Shown: positions 49,094 through 63,120, numbered from the stretch's first letter. The stretch is DNA of 64,000 nucleotides from Leuctra nigra (GCA_934045905.1 OW203762.1:16152345-16216344); one strand, 5' to 3'. The notes: generated by a model not told the origin, from the letters alone. Numbers and translations are program-made.

Positions 49094-52000
49094 TAACTCA
49101 TTTAGTACCAGACATATAAATGCTAAAATTACTTGGTTAAAATAGTAAAAGATACAAAATACTTGTATTACTAATCATCTGTGACGTGAGCTCGTGTATA
49201 TAATTTTAGATTTATTTTATTATCTGTTTGTACAGCACATACAAATTTAAAAAAAAAAATAATAAAAAAAAAAAAAAAATTGGCTCAACTAAAAGTTATT
49301 ATTACAAATTTAAAAGATAAAATTAACAAATTATCTTACCACAATATAGATGAAGACAACAATGATATTAGGATACAAATTATTCAATATTTGATTACAT
49401 TACTTATCCAATACTAAAATACTGCACAGAAACTTTGGATTTGCAGCTTTCTATTCAATTGACAATTCACGTTCTGTAATACAATTTCATACAAAGTCAA
49501 CCATTTATGAAACAAACCTCAGTGAATGTTCAACCAATAATCTGATAAAACCCGTCTTTAAACATGTTGACTATCACCCGTCCCCTCGCAAGATCCTCTC
49601 CAAGTAGATATTTAAACCACAGCATCTCATTTACTTAAGCCTGCAGCTAAGTTCCTACATGCAACCTAAGTACAATCTTCTTAATTGGTTCCTTCGCATC
49701 CCCGACGACGCCCCCCGACGTCGGCGTCGCGGCGTCTTGCGGGACGGACGGAACAATGAGCCGGCGAAGAACAATACATTACCTGACGCTCAGCGTTAAA
49801 CGTGTTAATTTATCCGTGACGGGAGACGGCTAAGCGGTTGCTCACTATCGATTACAAGAGGGTGGGGGGAGGGGTGAGGGGCAAGCACTTGATGAATCGT
49901 CTCTGCCTACTCGGCCCAGGCTAACCCTTCTCATAAGTAGGCTTCTATGCAAATTTCCCTGTTTCTAACTACAAACACGTTGAAAGTTTAGTAATAAAGT
50001 CTCTGGTTTTCTCCTCAGTATTCATTACAATCACGGTGTACTCGCTAAAGTAAAGTAATTTAAGATGATAAGAATATGTTGGTGGTATGTTGTCTTGACT
50101 CTTCAGACTATGATTTTTTCATGTCACTACAAATGGTGGCAGCTGTGGGATTTGAAAATGTTTCTTGTCATAAACAAGTTATCTAAATTCTGAGTGAAAA
50201 TTCAGTTTACGTATGATAAGTTTAAGTATTTCGTGTAGTTGCTTGACAGTACAACACGTAAGAAAATTAGATTTTATAAGATTTATTTTTTCAATCCTAT
50301 TGTTTAGAGTAATTTTATTCGAATTTTTCTTTAGAAGGCACTTCTCCACTTTTCGATACATTTATTACAAAAACATACAAATTGAGAGAAATTCTGAATC
50401 GCTCCCTCCTTTTCATTTTCATCTTCAGCCAATTGAAATTACACTCTCATTCCAAGGATAAACAATTCTCGAGAAATATATTTAAATCACATTTTGCCAA
50501 AGGAAAATACTTTTACTCAATCCAGTGAAGACTCTGCCAAACATCCTCTGCAAGCCTAATCAAAATTACTTGCACATCGTCGCCCTTAAGCACGTTGCTA
50601 GAAGAGAATTCCAGAATGAAAAGATGCTATGTGGATTTTATAAAATTATTTCCATTCCAGCCACTCTCTCAAGTTCTTCCTTGATGATAACTAAGTAATG
50701 TAACAGAAGTGCGAGGACTTCAATCGTCATACATTTCATTAAGGCAATGAGCACTTGATGCATAATGCATGCGTAAGAGCATGGTGGTTGCCAGAGGTGA
50801 AAATACAGGAATGTAGTTTTTCACTCTGCAAAAGAAGACATGTTAAAAGCAAACACTTTGTTTCTTTCGAATCCAAGGAAATATTACGAAAATAGAATGA
50901 TGGGACGTAATGTGTGTGTGTTTTATCTTTGATTTGTAAATCAAGAAAAATGTTCGTCCAAAACAAGAAATGAAACAAGAAATTGCAAAAAATAAAATAA
51001 AAAAACTAACAAGTAAAGAAATAAACAAGAAATGATTTCTCACATTCTAAATGTTAATAATATTCAATGCATTTTAATAAATAACCAATTTATTTTTTTA
51101 ACGTTTAAATTTTTTGTAAATTTTTAACGAGGTATTTTATGTTTAAAATAAAATGTCAAAGACTTTTCTTTAATTTTGTTTGTCATCATTTGAGATTTTA
51201 ACGCAATCAAAGTGGAATCAAATTGTCGACATAATTGTGTGAATAATAGGAGTTGATCTACCGAAGAGAGAAACAGCGTATTTTTACCAGGAAAAAAATC
51301 ATGGCTGTGAGAAAGCTATATTTTAAAATTACATGAGTTAATTACGAGACACTAATTAATTGAGTGAAGAAGATTCTCTGAACGTAGATTGTTTTCTGAA
51401 CTGGATGAAAATAGCATATTATAAAACGTGCGAAACATTTTTTCCACGAAAGTTTAATATAGTTAATAAACAGAAATTTATTGAATTAGTTAATTAATAC
51501 ATATTTTGAAGAAGCTTAGAATATTTTACTTCGCCCATTTTTTAAAGAAACTGAATATTGCAAACAAAAATATGGACATTCATACATCTTACATTTTGTA
51601 AATCCTACTTCTGGCACAATTAGGAGTGGCTCGAAGTTACTTGAGAATATTAGGACTTCCTTGCGAATGCTTATTTTTCATTCAGATAAAACTTTCTACA
51701 TTCCTCTCTAGTTCAGTATTCTTGAGTTCATTAAAAATTAGTCCAAGAGTCAGCATCTAATTCCGTCGATTCTCCTCAAGTACGTTCTGGTCTCTCGTAT
51801 TCAGTGAAGCAGTGCATTTCACAAGAGAATTGAGAGTTTGTTGGTTTTAGACCGTTTGGTCCGTCTGTTGTTAGATTTGAAGTTAATTTGGAGCAGTCAG
51901 AGTTCTCAAGTGATCTCCAGAGAGGCTTGGCGAAAGGCTCAGCGAGTCAACAGAATTTCAACACGCTTCGAGAGCGTAACATCGCGAGTAGGCTCTGTCT

Positions 52001-52142
52001 CTCTCTGTCAGATACTCTTTCAGGACTTTCAAGGCTCGTTATGAGAAAAATGATTGAACGGAATTACATGGTAGTAGTTCATTTCATACAAGCAAACATG
52101 AATGGTCACCAAATACACCACATTAATTAGGAGTATAAGTTT
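49094..52142. other. Intronic DNA with simple repeats and a CpG-rich islet
   Basis: A-rich run at 49249-49280; CpG-rich palindromic patch at 49690-49760 (CCGACGTCGGCGTCGCGGCG); G-rich GGGTGGGGGGAGG near 49860. No gene supported. Confidence 0.45.
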
Positions 52143-52475
52143 ATTTAGCGAGAGAGCGTTTTTTTTTTATTAGAAACTATTTTCTCGACACTGTGCTTTA
52201 TAGTGTGTTCAAACGAAAGTCAAACTGGTCAAACAATAGGTCAAGAAAATTAACGGATAAGATCAATGTTTTGGGTAAAATATTCGTTATTATCCTGATC
52301 ACTTACGTATTGATTTATAGAATGATTGGTTATTTAGTTTTATCGGAAAACTGATCTAGGCAAAATTACACTCCGCTGTACTGATGGATAATCTAAAGAA
52401 TATCTGTGGTCAAGGTTTTCCGTGCAATTCGAAGGAACGCTTAAACCACTTCACTGAGCGTTTTGCTATAAGTAT
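52143..52475 (+). mobile_element. Possible decayed Helitron-like copy
   Basis: A head-like TTTAGCGAGAGAGCG followed by poly-T at the left, and a tail-like CACTGAGCGTTTTGCTATAAG at the right. The body does not show the usual family blocks, so this is weak. Confidence 0.3.
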
Positions 52476-54060
52476 GAAGTCACCAGAGACACCAATGAAG
52501 GAATGAGGAGGTAGATCACAAGTTTACCAGAACTGATAACCGGCAACTGTGAACAGATGAAAGAGCGTTCGTTCTACTTTTCATATGTGATATTTGAATA
52601 CTCGTTTAGCGAGCGTACCTTATCGTAGAATCCATAATATGGGTCTCATTAACATTCTATTTTGCATAGTGTAATGCATGTTTTCAGTATATTATGTTAA
52701 TATTTCTTATGCACCACCTATGGATTTGCCATTCATCGATTGATTTTGTGTTACTCTATTTTCTCACTCAACTTATTCGATAACATAATCTACATCCTCC
52801 TTTTATGGATATCCGTGTTTCTGCTTGTTTCTATGCATATCATAATTCACATTTAAAAAGTAACATTATCCATCCAACATTGAACTTTTCATTACACACT
52901 GTACATAAAATATCATGACAAATGATTAAAATGTGTTTGCATAAATACAAATTAAATTAAATGAATTTTTGCATTTTATTTTTTGTACAACTAAAATCTA
53001 ATGTGCACCATCGCACAAACATGTTGTATACCTCTTGATATAAAGTCAATATCCGAGATCAAAGAAAACTGTGATAGATTTCTACAACAACCAGTAATAC
53101 ACACAATACGACACATTTCAAGTGATGAAAGAAACCGACAATTAAGCTCAACAAATTGTTATCAATTTGTGTTTACATGATTTTCAAATCAAATTACTAG
53201 ATCTTTATTCAGCACAGATTCTGTCAAATAAAATCTCGCGGAAAGCAATCCGGACTCCTGCATTTGAAATAACGTTTCCCATCACGAAACATACACATTT
53301 TATAGAATAATATGCATTCTCTGTGAAACGAGAAAAGTTTGTTTCTTTTTGAAAGGTAGTAGACTGTACATGGGAAGAAGATTGGATGGAGAAAAGCCCG
53401 GGATTGCTGGGAAATGTACTACTTCCTTTCGCTTCCTTCCGCTTTCGTTTGTCTAGAGCTTATTGGCTTCAATGATTCGGTTTCAATAGAATCAATAATT
53501 TAACATCCAATCCACTTTGCAAGAACAGTGCAAACACTTTGCGTTTAACATCGCTGAATATCACGGAATTGTGCGCCTTTTGCGTTCCAGTTTTATTGTT
53601 CACACAATTCAATTCAATTCCGTAATCACTGGCGATTGCTTAATTTTTATTCCCAGTTTTATTGTTCTCTACAGAACGCAAAGTGCTCAGTGAATACTTT
53701 ATGTCACCCCGGCTTTATTCATTTCGTCTAATTAATATTTAATTACAATTTAACTACGCCGCTAATCGGAAACGTATTTTAAATCGTATTAAGATACTGG
53801 TAAAACGATGCCGCTCACAAAAATCGATATTATTTCCATTTAATAACATAATCCAAAACCGATTTCGCTTTGCTAATTGAAAAACTGTGTCTCATCCAGT
53901 ATTTAATAATAAATTGACACCGCAAATCAGGTGGTTCGAGTTGTCACTTTGGAAAGTAATTAAAAATTCTGTGATTCATCGCACCTGCCCCGCCCGTGGT
54001 ATGACGTCATATCTGTCACGGAGGTGTGTAGTTTGATGAAATTGTCATTTCTTGTTTCAG
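52476..54060. other. AT-rich intronic DNA
   Basis: No structure recognised apart from the splice acceptor at the right end. Confidence 0.4.
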
Positions 54061-54174
54061 TTCCTCCTCACCAACTTCTCATCTACGACAACTCCGGACG
54101 TGACGTCAGCACGGCTGTGGTTGGACCTCTCAATGAGGGCACGGATTTGGTGCTCACTTGCGAAGTTCGCGGAG
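54061..54174 (+). CDS. side-like: Sidestep-family Ig protein, exon encoding start of Ig domain 2
   Basis: Second coding exon, 114 bp. With the G carried over from exon 41700-41908 it reads VPPHQLLIYDNSGRDVS followed by TAVVGPLNEGTDLVLTCEVRGG. This is the linker after Ig domain 1 plus strands A and B of the next Ig domain. The VPP start, the IYD block, the GP-x-x-EG-x-D-L-x-L-x-C pattern and the cysteine in LTCEVRGG are typical of Sidestep domain 2. The acceptor is CTTGTTTCAG at 54060 and the donor is GTAAGA at 54175. Entry and exit are both phase 1, the usual phase for Ig-domain exons, and they join without a frameshift to the exon at 63121. The preceding intron is about 12.2 kb and the following one about 8.9 kb. 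Confidence 0.9.
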
Positions 54175-57084
54175 GTAAGAGTTCTATTATTGTGCTGAGT
54201 TTACACACGGAATTCAAGATAATTCATTCAAATTAATTAACGGTCAGTGTAAACACACAGATGAAAGGGGTTTGTCAATACTGAGCAAAAGGATCATGCA
54301 GATGAAACTAGGTAGGTGCTGTAGAAAAGGGAAATATCAAATATTAAATGTGAATATCAAATGTTCTCTTTCATTTTGACGAAGCATACGAGTAAGTTTA
54401 TACAATAGTGTTAAATATTAAAATTAAATGATATTGCGTAAAAGTAATAAAAATAAAAATGTAACAAATCGTAGTACGTACATTTTATAAAGTTCAAACC
54501 TCACTTATCTTACAATGCACCTACGAAACATTACGAAACGTAACAAAACATTTACGAACATTTACGTTTTATATTAAAAAGTGTAGTTTTAAATCAACTG
54601 CCATAAAAGCTTTCGATGAGACATATTCCAAATAATCGTTGATTATACCTGCTGTTATGAACCACGTTGTGGAGGAGCCGAGTTCGCGATGCAACCCGCA
54701 GTACTCAAGTGTGTTGTGGGATGCATCCAGTATAATTCAATACCATATCTTCTGCCTTCATCCAATCATATTTGTTAAGGGGACACGAAATCTTCAATAA
54801 TACTTTTTTGTTGACATCAGGCAAATGGCAATTGATCGAGCTTGATTACATTATTCCAAAAGTGTGCAGTAATCGGACCTATTCCCTTCTATTTCTGTAC
54901 TACAGCTAAGTTAATACTTTTGAATTGTGAATATTATTCTCAGATTTCTATAACCTTTATCTTGATTCGTCTTGCACAGAAACGTAAATGTATTACGGAC
55001 TAACCACATTGAGTGAAAACCACAGCGCTTGAGTTCACCCTCCTTCCATATTCCGCCTTTATTACGCCCCCGCACTCCACCCTCATCCTGCGTTTTAATC
55101 TTGTTGAGAGCACCCAAAGTAAATGACTTTTAAATTAACATATTGTTACCGAGTGAACCAGCGAGACTTGCGAGGTGACAATTTGAACACCTCAACGTTC
55201 GATTATTTGACGGCGTCCGGAAATGCATCGTTTGACGTCACAAACCGGAAGTTACCAATGAAATATAATTACTCCGAGTGGCAGTTAATGTTCCCGTGAC
55301 GTAAGAACCGAAGTTTGCTCTCTTGACATCGACGGCGCGTTGCAAACTTCTGCAATTAGTACATATCATGCCGTTGCCAAGGAAACTGTCACGTTTCAAT
55401 TATTTTAAACACTTGCGTTGTTTCAGATCATTTAACGAAGCGATCGTGTAAACTCGACTTATTGACATCATTTTGTTTATGAAGCTGATTTTAATTTCTA
55501 TGAAATGATATGTTTCTATTACGAAAAAGTAATTGTTCCAATGCTTTTATAGATACTATTCATACGGAAAATGATACATGTAAGTGGTCTAGATAAACCA
55601 TAAAAATAACTAGTTAGTGACAGTAGGTCAATAAAACTTACCAAGTGACAGAGTATTATTGCTTCTCAGAATTGTAACTAGAAATAATATCATTGTGTTG
55701 TTTCAAAGCATACATTTCTATTTCAAATAACATTTACTTGTTGTTCTAGATTAAAGGATGACTCATTTTAGAACTCTAAACGACTCTGCGGCTGTATGGC
55801 TGCGGCATCGGCGCGTCAACTAATGCGTTTTGAATGATATTGCGCACATAACTTGTATGTAGGCTGACCATCGTCGCGAACAAAGTATCTACAATGTGCT
55901 CTTAGAACTTGGGAAAAGATTACTTTCCTCTTCAAGTTTCCAGAGTGTGAAAAACCTTTGCCATTTTCAAGATATTGCGGTAGTGCTCGGAAACAAAGGC
56001 CTCATTTTCTTTAATCAGGTTTTAAAGCACCCTATTTGTCATCCGGAGAAACATTGGCTATAGATAATAACTTATGATTTATTTATTTCCCTAACGACTT
56101 CAGTTGAAGACATTCAATCTTCATAACTTGAATCCAGCTGTCTCGCAAGAGAGATAGTTCATAATCCGATATTTACTTTCTGAACCAGGAAATTAATTAA
56201 TTTTCATAGCCTTCCGCCACATAAATTCAATTCGAAACCGTCATTTCCGTCTCAATTAACCTTTTATCAGTATATCTCGCGTATCTTTTTCCTCTCTCTC
56301 TCCCTCTCCCGCTCTCTCTCTGGCATATGCCGCAGTCAGTGGCACATTGGCAATCGATAACCGAGTGACACAATAGAGCCGGCGACTGCGGAGCTGGGAC
56401 GACACAACTGCAGACCATTGTCAGATCTTTCGGACGCTCGCAGAGAATCTCAGGAATACAATTATTATTATTAAACATTTTACTGAGTAGTTAGATATTT
56501 AAATTTTAATATTGCCATGGTTTTGAGGTACGACGCTCGATACTACTGCATTTTCCAGTTCAATGAAATATCTAACAAATAAACACTGCAGTCACTGTTT
56601 ATGTTTAATCTAAAATTAATTATCGCATCCATGTTTTTTTAAACAACAGTTTATTTAATGAATGTGAATTATAAATGAAGCAATATTACACATCTGCAGT
56701 AAACCACTTAAATATGCATTCAGTATCTCTCCGAGCACATTCAGTTTTACCCTCACTCAAAATCATTAAATCAATATTAATATCATGTTGTTTGCGTAAA
56801 ATCTGTGAAAATAACCTAAATGTATTATAATCTACTAATTAATCAAATATATTGAACGCATATCGTATGTACTGAATGAGATGTATCGAAAGGAACATAT
56901 TTGCAACTCGCCATTCTTCTTGCATCCATGAATAACAATGTAATTCTCACAAGGCCAAGGTGTGAACAGGCAGAGGCGCCGGCGTCTCTAATGAGAAGGA
57001 AGGTGGACCGAATCCCGTAACGTCGTTAGGATGGCTAGCAGATGGACCGTGAGGGTCTTAGTTGAATCAGTGTCCTCAATTGCG

Positions 57085-57485
57085 GCGCCAGGAAAACAAG
57101 ATTAGAGGAAATTAGAGGCAAGTGATTAAGTCCAGCACTAGAGGAAGACCGATGTAATAACAGGCAAATGGGAATAATATAGTAAGATTTGATTAGGGAT
57201 AAACGCAGGAAGGAAGGAAGGAAGGAATTGAAGGATATTTAGTAAGGGAATTATACCGATGTGTTAGGGGAAGGATTTTGATTACGTAGAAATATGTTAG
57301 CGGGGGTTTGAATCGGGACATTGGAATCGTTTTGGAAGGGGTTAACGTTATTTGTGAGGCTAGGTGAAGAGAGGTGATAGATTTACGAGGTGCAAGGTTT
57401 AGTAAGGTAGGGACCGAGAGGCGGGGGTGTATTTGAAGAGAGGGGAGAGGGAGGTAGATAGATGGAGGAAGAAAGAAAGGAACGC
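57085..57485. repeat. Purine-rich tract with (GGAA)n core
   Basis: A/G-dominated + strand over about 400 bp, including a pure GGAA tandem at 57208-57227. The corresponding minus frame (57193-57501) is Pro/Ser/Leu low complexity, not a gene. Confidence 0.6.
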
Positions 57486-59804
57486 GATTAAGAGAACACA
57501 AGCAGAATGGAGTCGGCTTTTCCGATTCCTTTGTACGTTACAAACGTTACCGATTAATCTCGGCTCGCGGTGATCTTTCCGCGGGACAATCTCGTCGACT
57601 TAGCACAATCAGCTTATTGGCGCCGATACCCGATATCCTCGTACACGCGAACCCGTGTCGCCGACGTCGACGTCAACGGTGGAGGCGGCGTGGACAAGGA
57701 GATTGTCATCTGGCGACGGGATTAGGTACTTCACAATCTGGTTGCTCGCCGAGTTGAAGGAAAGAATAACCGTTGAATCGGACTTCTTTGTTCCGCTTTA
57801 GTTGGCACATTTCAGTGGCTGCTCAAGGATCGGTTGAGAACATTCTTAAAGCCCTCGGAATCGTAAGACGGGCATGAAGCATGGATTCAAGGAGATCCAG
57901 AAGAAATAAAAAACAAATATTAAAAACAACGCGCTTTATTCCGAAAATCTCTTCGTGGATGCTCAACAAACTATCCAGGTATTTTGTTACTACTTGATAA
58001 AGCTCAGCACGAGGCACGTTTCCTGACAAACTGTGTTTAAATCTTCATTTGATACTTAATTTAGATTATCAGCTTGACAATTGATAGTTGCTTGTCGGAT
58101 TTGAAGCCGTGAACAAATTGTTCCGTGTGGGAATAATCAGTCAGCTAGGTTGACAATAGAGCGGCGTCGGGAGCTGCGGTTTCGATGCTATCTTGACACT
58201 GATGAAAATGCGAATCTGCTCCGAAATACCCAGACATTAACCGTCAAATGCGGTGAATTCGAAGCGCCAACCGACATGTATTATATCACAATATATGTAT
58301 ATAATATAATCCAAGGTAACGTTACTCAACATAATAGGTACTCAAAGATGAAACTAATTAAAGGTCTGCGGGTTTTGTCCTTTTAAATTTCAACGAAGCT
58401 TACCTTTGTCCTTTTGAGTACATTACATTTCCTTCGTGGCTAAGGGATTTTGTTTATTTAATAATAAGCTATACTTTGTTGTGTAATTAGAAGGTGTCTA
58501 ATTAAACTGATGTAAAAGTCACATGTGAAGCGCCAAAAGCAATGCTTCTTCAAGCCTGTACATGATTTGTAATAATTATCAGAATTAAAAAAACATTCAA
58601 CGTAGTGCAAGCTTTTGAGTCCCTCACAATATGTTATCCAAACACGCTCAACAGAGCAGTTCATTGAGCTTTTTGCGTGAAAGTTTAATTGATCGGATTT
58701 GTGTCTCAACTTCGGTGGAGGTGCCGGTGTTGTTAAGCACAGAGTTCTTAACGTACTCTTCGAGCAACAAGTGAAAACTTGGTCTAAATATTTAAATAAT
58801 GTTTATCTTTTACCTCACAGAAAACAGTAACTGTTAACTTTTATACCTCAAGTCATCACACACTTCTAAAGCTCCGTTCAATGTTACACAAATGTAACAA
58901 AGCACCTCATTTGCAGTTACCACATTCATTCACTCTTTTTCCCACCCCAAAACTTATGAACCAGAATATATATTTTTATACTTTATTAACTGCAACTTTT
59001 TAATCGCGGCTCAAGAATTAAACTGTCACGTGAGTTTCTCACCCTAATAATGTGGTCTCGAGGGAGCAATTTGTTAGCGCCTCGTCCCCGCCCCTAATAT
59101 CCCTCTCCATGGTGGCATCATGGCCGTCTACTAAATATTAATGTCGCATTATCACACCAAGACGGCACTCGCCGAGCATAGCGCGCGAAATCTCTCCACG
59201 AAAACACACTCGCACACTCGATTCCGCCGTTGTTATTGCGTCATAAAGCCCACTTTATCTTCATTGGGGCATATGAACAATGACTTTCGGTACACGGATA
59301 GGGTTGGGCGGAGAGTGGGGGGGATAAAAATGACCGTTTGTTGGTTAAGCCTTATCCGTCGAGCTCATGACATAAAGCTCACAATCGTTACTTTTGAAGG
59401 ATCATCCCTGGAAATTAATGTTCTATTGACGTTGTTAACAAATAATATAAGGTTATTTCACTTTTTATAACACTAATCTTGTACATTTACATAATCACTG
59501 ATTTTACTGTATAAAAAATACAAAAAAATACACAAACTCGTCGTTATTATTTAATTATAATTACGGTGCTTGTAAACAACTGAAAATAAAATGGAGTGCA
59601 CTCCTTGTTTATGTAAACGAGATGAAACGCTTGCGTCATAATAATAAAAACAAATAGTCTGAACTATCGAAAGGGTGAACAGGATATGCATTCTGACCAT
59701 TCATATTCATGTTTGCCTCCATTCCGATACGCTACCTAAGTGCTTTTTAATTAATTATTTTCCGCTGAAATGGACTATTATCCTCGAGGGTTGGTATTAT
59801 GTAA

Positions 59805-59872
59805 GATTACTCGCATGGGAGTCGAACCGGGAGCTCTCGGAGTCTCGAAAATCGGCGTTGAGTGAGCTAAAT
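59805..59872 (-). mobile_element. tRNA-like head of a SINE or tRNA pseudogene
   Basis: On the minus strand an A-box-like TTTAGCTCACTCAACGC is followed about 30 bp later by the B box CGGTTCGACTCCC. T-arm pairing is poor and there is no closed acceptor stem, so a functional tRNA is unlikely. Confidence 0.4.
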
Positions 59873-62771
59873 CAAGTTTCCTTATTTTTGTTTTACAATA
59901 AGTAGAGTGCACATTTATTATCCAAATAACTCTGCAGCTTTTAGAGTACATAAAAACAAGTTACTTGGCCTTTGGGAATCAAAGGGCCCAAAGGTATTTT
60001 AATAATCATCATTGCTTCGTATTTTCCGGACAAAACGTGCGAGGCTCTTTTTGCCATTTTGTTAATTAGAAATGCGATGAAAAAATGTTTATGAACAGCA
60101 GCTTTGAAAAAAGTTGCCTTGATAAACGTTAGGGTTTATTGTCTTCGGTTTCTTTTGAGAACCATCAAAAAATTGAAAACTAATTCCATATAAAATACTT
60201 ATAAAATAATTCTAATTGATATAAAATTTCCTTTGTATGAACGTTCTTTATTAAATAATGTTCAACTTTTTTAGAATTCTAACAGTGTCGCTTCTCGATT
60301 AAAACCACCATTCCTCTTTCTTTTGTTTTACAAAACCACGACTGAAATTGATTAAATGTACAGATTTCTCTAGGTTTTGTTTTAATAAAGTTGAACCGCA
60401 GTTGAGCTGTCAGAATGAGCTGTTCTTCTTTCTTGACTGATTCATAATACCATCGATCTTTGATAAACTCGAAGATGTGAACTAATTTCATTCTCAATAT
60501 TTCCTTCATTCCTTTTCATCATTCACTTTTTATTTCCTTTATACATACTCGTATATTTTGTATTTTTATAGTAGTGTTTGCTTTATAATAAACAAATATA
60601 AAAATATACATATTGAGATTTGTATGGTCTTATTGGATCTTATGTACTCCATTTTTTTATAAAGAATACCCTGTTATGCAATTACATTCTATAGTTAGCG
60701 GTTAGAAATAGCTTCCGAGCTCAATGAAAGTGTAAATAAAATGAATAAATATCATTATATGACAAGACAACCTTAAACTGTACTAACCTTATTAAGCCAA
60801 ACCAAGTACAAAATATGTAACCATTAAAATTCCATATCACGCTTATTTTCATGGAGACAGGGCATGAAATATTACTAAGTAGGTATGTACTCTAATTTTT
60901 GTTACATATTTAATATGAATTATTTATATTATACAATATTTTCATTTCACTATAAATCTAACGAATAAATTATGTCTCAACGTATAATAATAATGATACA
61001 TTATTTCATATGAAGTTTTTGAGTTATACATTTTTATTTCAATGATTTCATACATTCATTTTTATACTACATAAATAAAATAAAATAGAGTTTTTAATGT
61101 GAGCTATTGTACACATTCCTAATAAACCAAAAGGAAACGAAGTTGAGTTTGAAACAATATTACCCAGCTCGTTAATTGGATGTCAATGAATAAAGTAAGT
61201 GGAATGGCTGGGATTTCTCCCGGTTCTCGCCTAGTGGGCCGAGACAGAACCGGAACATCGGGGCCGAGAACCCATCAAGTGCAAGAATCCATACCGAGCA
61301 GCGGTCAGTTTCTCGTTAGTATATTCTCTGGGGATGGACAATTGGAAATTTTAATGGACAAAGCAGAATAGAAACTTTGCATGCTGCATGAGAAATAACA
61401 GTGTTTCGGTTGCGTTCGTTTGGAAACGTACGGATTATTGTATTCAATTTAACTTCGTTCGTGTGTTTTGTTTTTCGTATTTTCCCATGGAATATTAATG
61501 GATGTATTATAGCGAGTAGTTGAAAAAAGAAACGTGACCAACTAGGAACGAAGTTTTTAACATAATGTCGGACATTACAACTAGGTATATATGTATCATT
61601 CATCAAGGGGTTAAATATTTGGAATTGAGCTTTGTCATAATTTTCTATAAAACTCTAAAGTGTCAAAAGTATGGCAAGAGTAATGTTTTTGGTCAGCTTT
61701 TGCAACAGAGATGTAACATATTCGATACAATGTATGAGGTAGCTGTTTTTATCCTTTATCAGCAAATCTCCGACTTTAATGTTCAACTAATTTAGAAGTA
61801 CATTTGTACAACCAGAGTACTTACTCTGTGTCCAAAAGTTTTGGTTTGTCTAATAAAGCACTGCTCCGAATAAGCGTACACATTCAATAGTCGAATAGTC
61901 GAATAGGAAAATGACGTAGAAGTGTAAAACTAATTGTCGGTTTAGTGTTTGAAATTTTTACAATACATGCAAAGATATAATGTTTAATTAATTTATTTTT
62001 TAAAATACACATCGAGGAAAACGCTTCTGATGCAACTTTTATTTTACCCTTGTCGACTATTAAAATTATGCTGTCTTTATTTTCTATGTAGATACCTATA
62101 GTAATTGATAAAAGAGTATGCAATGGCATTGTTTTGTGTTGTTTATTGCATCGAATGTATTATTAAATTCCTCAAACAGAAAGTCATGCATGACTTTAAT
62201 TATTATGAGAGAGACTTTGCTTTGTAAAGGAAGAGAACAGAAAATAAATAACAGAGCTTGGATCGACTGAGACAATTGAAGAGTAATATCATTGAATGTA
62301 CCGGAAGTTATCTTGAAAACATTAGTTACATCTCAGGAAACTACGATTTGTTGCATAGTTTTATCAAAATTAACACGACGACATATTATCAGTTGTACTG
62401 ATGTGGAAGATATTCCATTCTATCCTGTCCCAGAACCCAGTTATTGACATTCTAAGTACATATATGTTACAATTATCGCATCAGTACCATGATCTTGGTA
62501 GTATGCCTACGTACGATCGGTACGAAGCATGTGGTTTTATCAGGGGTCAAGTTTGATTTAAACTTTACTCCCCCTCCCCCCCCCCCCCCCACGTGGCTCT
62601 CTAATTTTAATTGCTCACTTTTCAACAGCAAGCATTATTAGTACTCTTTGCACGAAACAGATACAAGAAGTATCAAATATCAATTATAAACAATAATATT
62701 TTATATTACATGGTTTCTGCGGTAATGGCTCCTTGTTCTTTCCGATGGAATGCCGGCCCAGTGGGCAGTGG

Positions 62772-62818
62772 GTTGACGACGACGTTTCAACTGGATTCGT
62801 CCAGTCATCATCAGGTCT
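62772..62818 (-). ncRNA. Hammerhead-ribozyme-like motif (Penelope type)
   Basis: On the minus strand: core CTGATGA (62808-62814), one unpaired T, stem II GACTGG with CCAGTT (loop ACGAAT, one G-U), then GAAACGTC (62781-62788). In GAAACGTC the ACGT gives the 2-bp loopless stem III and C the cleavage nucleotide. Stem I is GAC before the core with GTC after. This is the minimal arrangement described for hammerheads at Penelope-like element ends. No adjoining reverse transcriptase is seen, so it is probably a terminal fragment of such an element. Confidence 0.5.
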
Positions 62819-63120
62819 CGAAGAGTGTGTCGGCTCCCAGAATTTAATTATATTTTAGTCGAAAAGTCGAGATTCGAAACAAATATTGTCTTCATAAGTT
62901 GGTATCGTTCTAGGGTCAACTAAAATAGATATGTAAAATTTTTGTCAACACTTTCATAATGAGACGGGTTCAAAGCTATGATGATATTTAGAAACTATAA
63001 TTTTAAATGTTTACCTTCGAGTGCCGTGTAGGTAGAGAAACTAAAAAGTACGAAACCGTCGTCCAAAATGTTTGATAATCCTGATGGCTGATAATCATCG
63101 TATTCTTGTCTCTCCTCCAG

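Larger units (their letters stand above)
41909..54060 (+). other. side-like: Intron of the Sidestep-family gene, about 12.2 kb
   Basis: Bounded by GTGAGC and TTTCAG. It holds a hAT MITE (41993-42364), a SINE (43456-43738), two Helitron-like elements (46836-49093), a purine-rich tract (45640-46010), a CpG-rich islet (49690-49760), an A-rich run (49249-49280) and possibly a decayed Helitron-like copy at 52143-52475. The remainder is AT-rich DNA with no recognised feature. Confidence 0.85.
54175..63120 (+). other. side-like: Intron of the Sidestep-family gene, about 8.9 kb
   Basis: Bounded by GTAAGA and CTCCAG. Mostly AT-rich and unannotated. It contains a CT-rich run (56289-56322), a purine-rich tract (57085-57485), a CpG-rich patch (57590-57720), a tRNA-like SINE head (59805-59872), a poly-C run (62573-62590) and a hammerhead-like motif (62772-62818). 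Confidence 0.85.

Noticed and set aside
54002..54009. TGACGTCA palindromes (also near 9436, 41184, 54101) as CRE sites
   Set aside because: Eight-base words of this kind are expected by chance at this scale and show no consistent promoter context.
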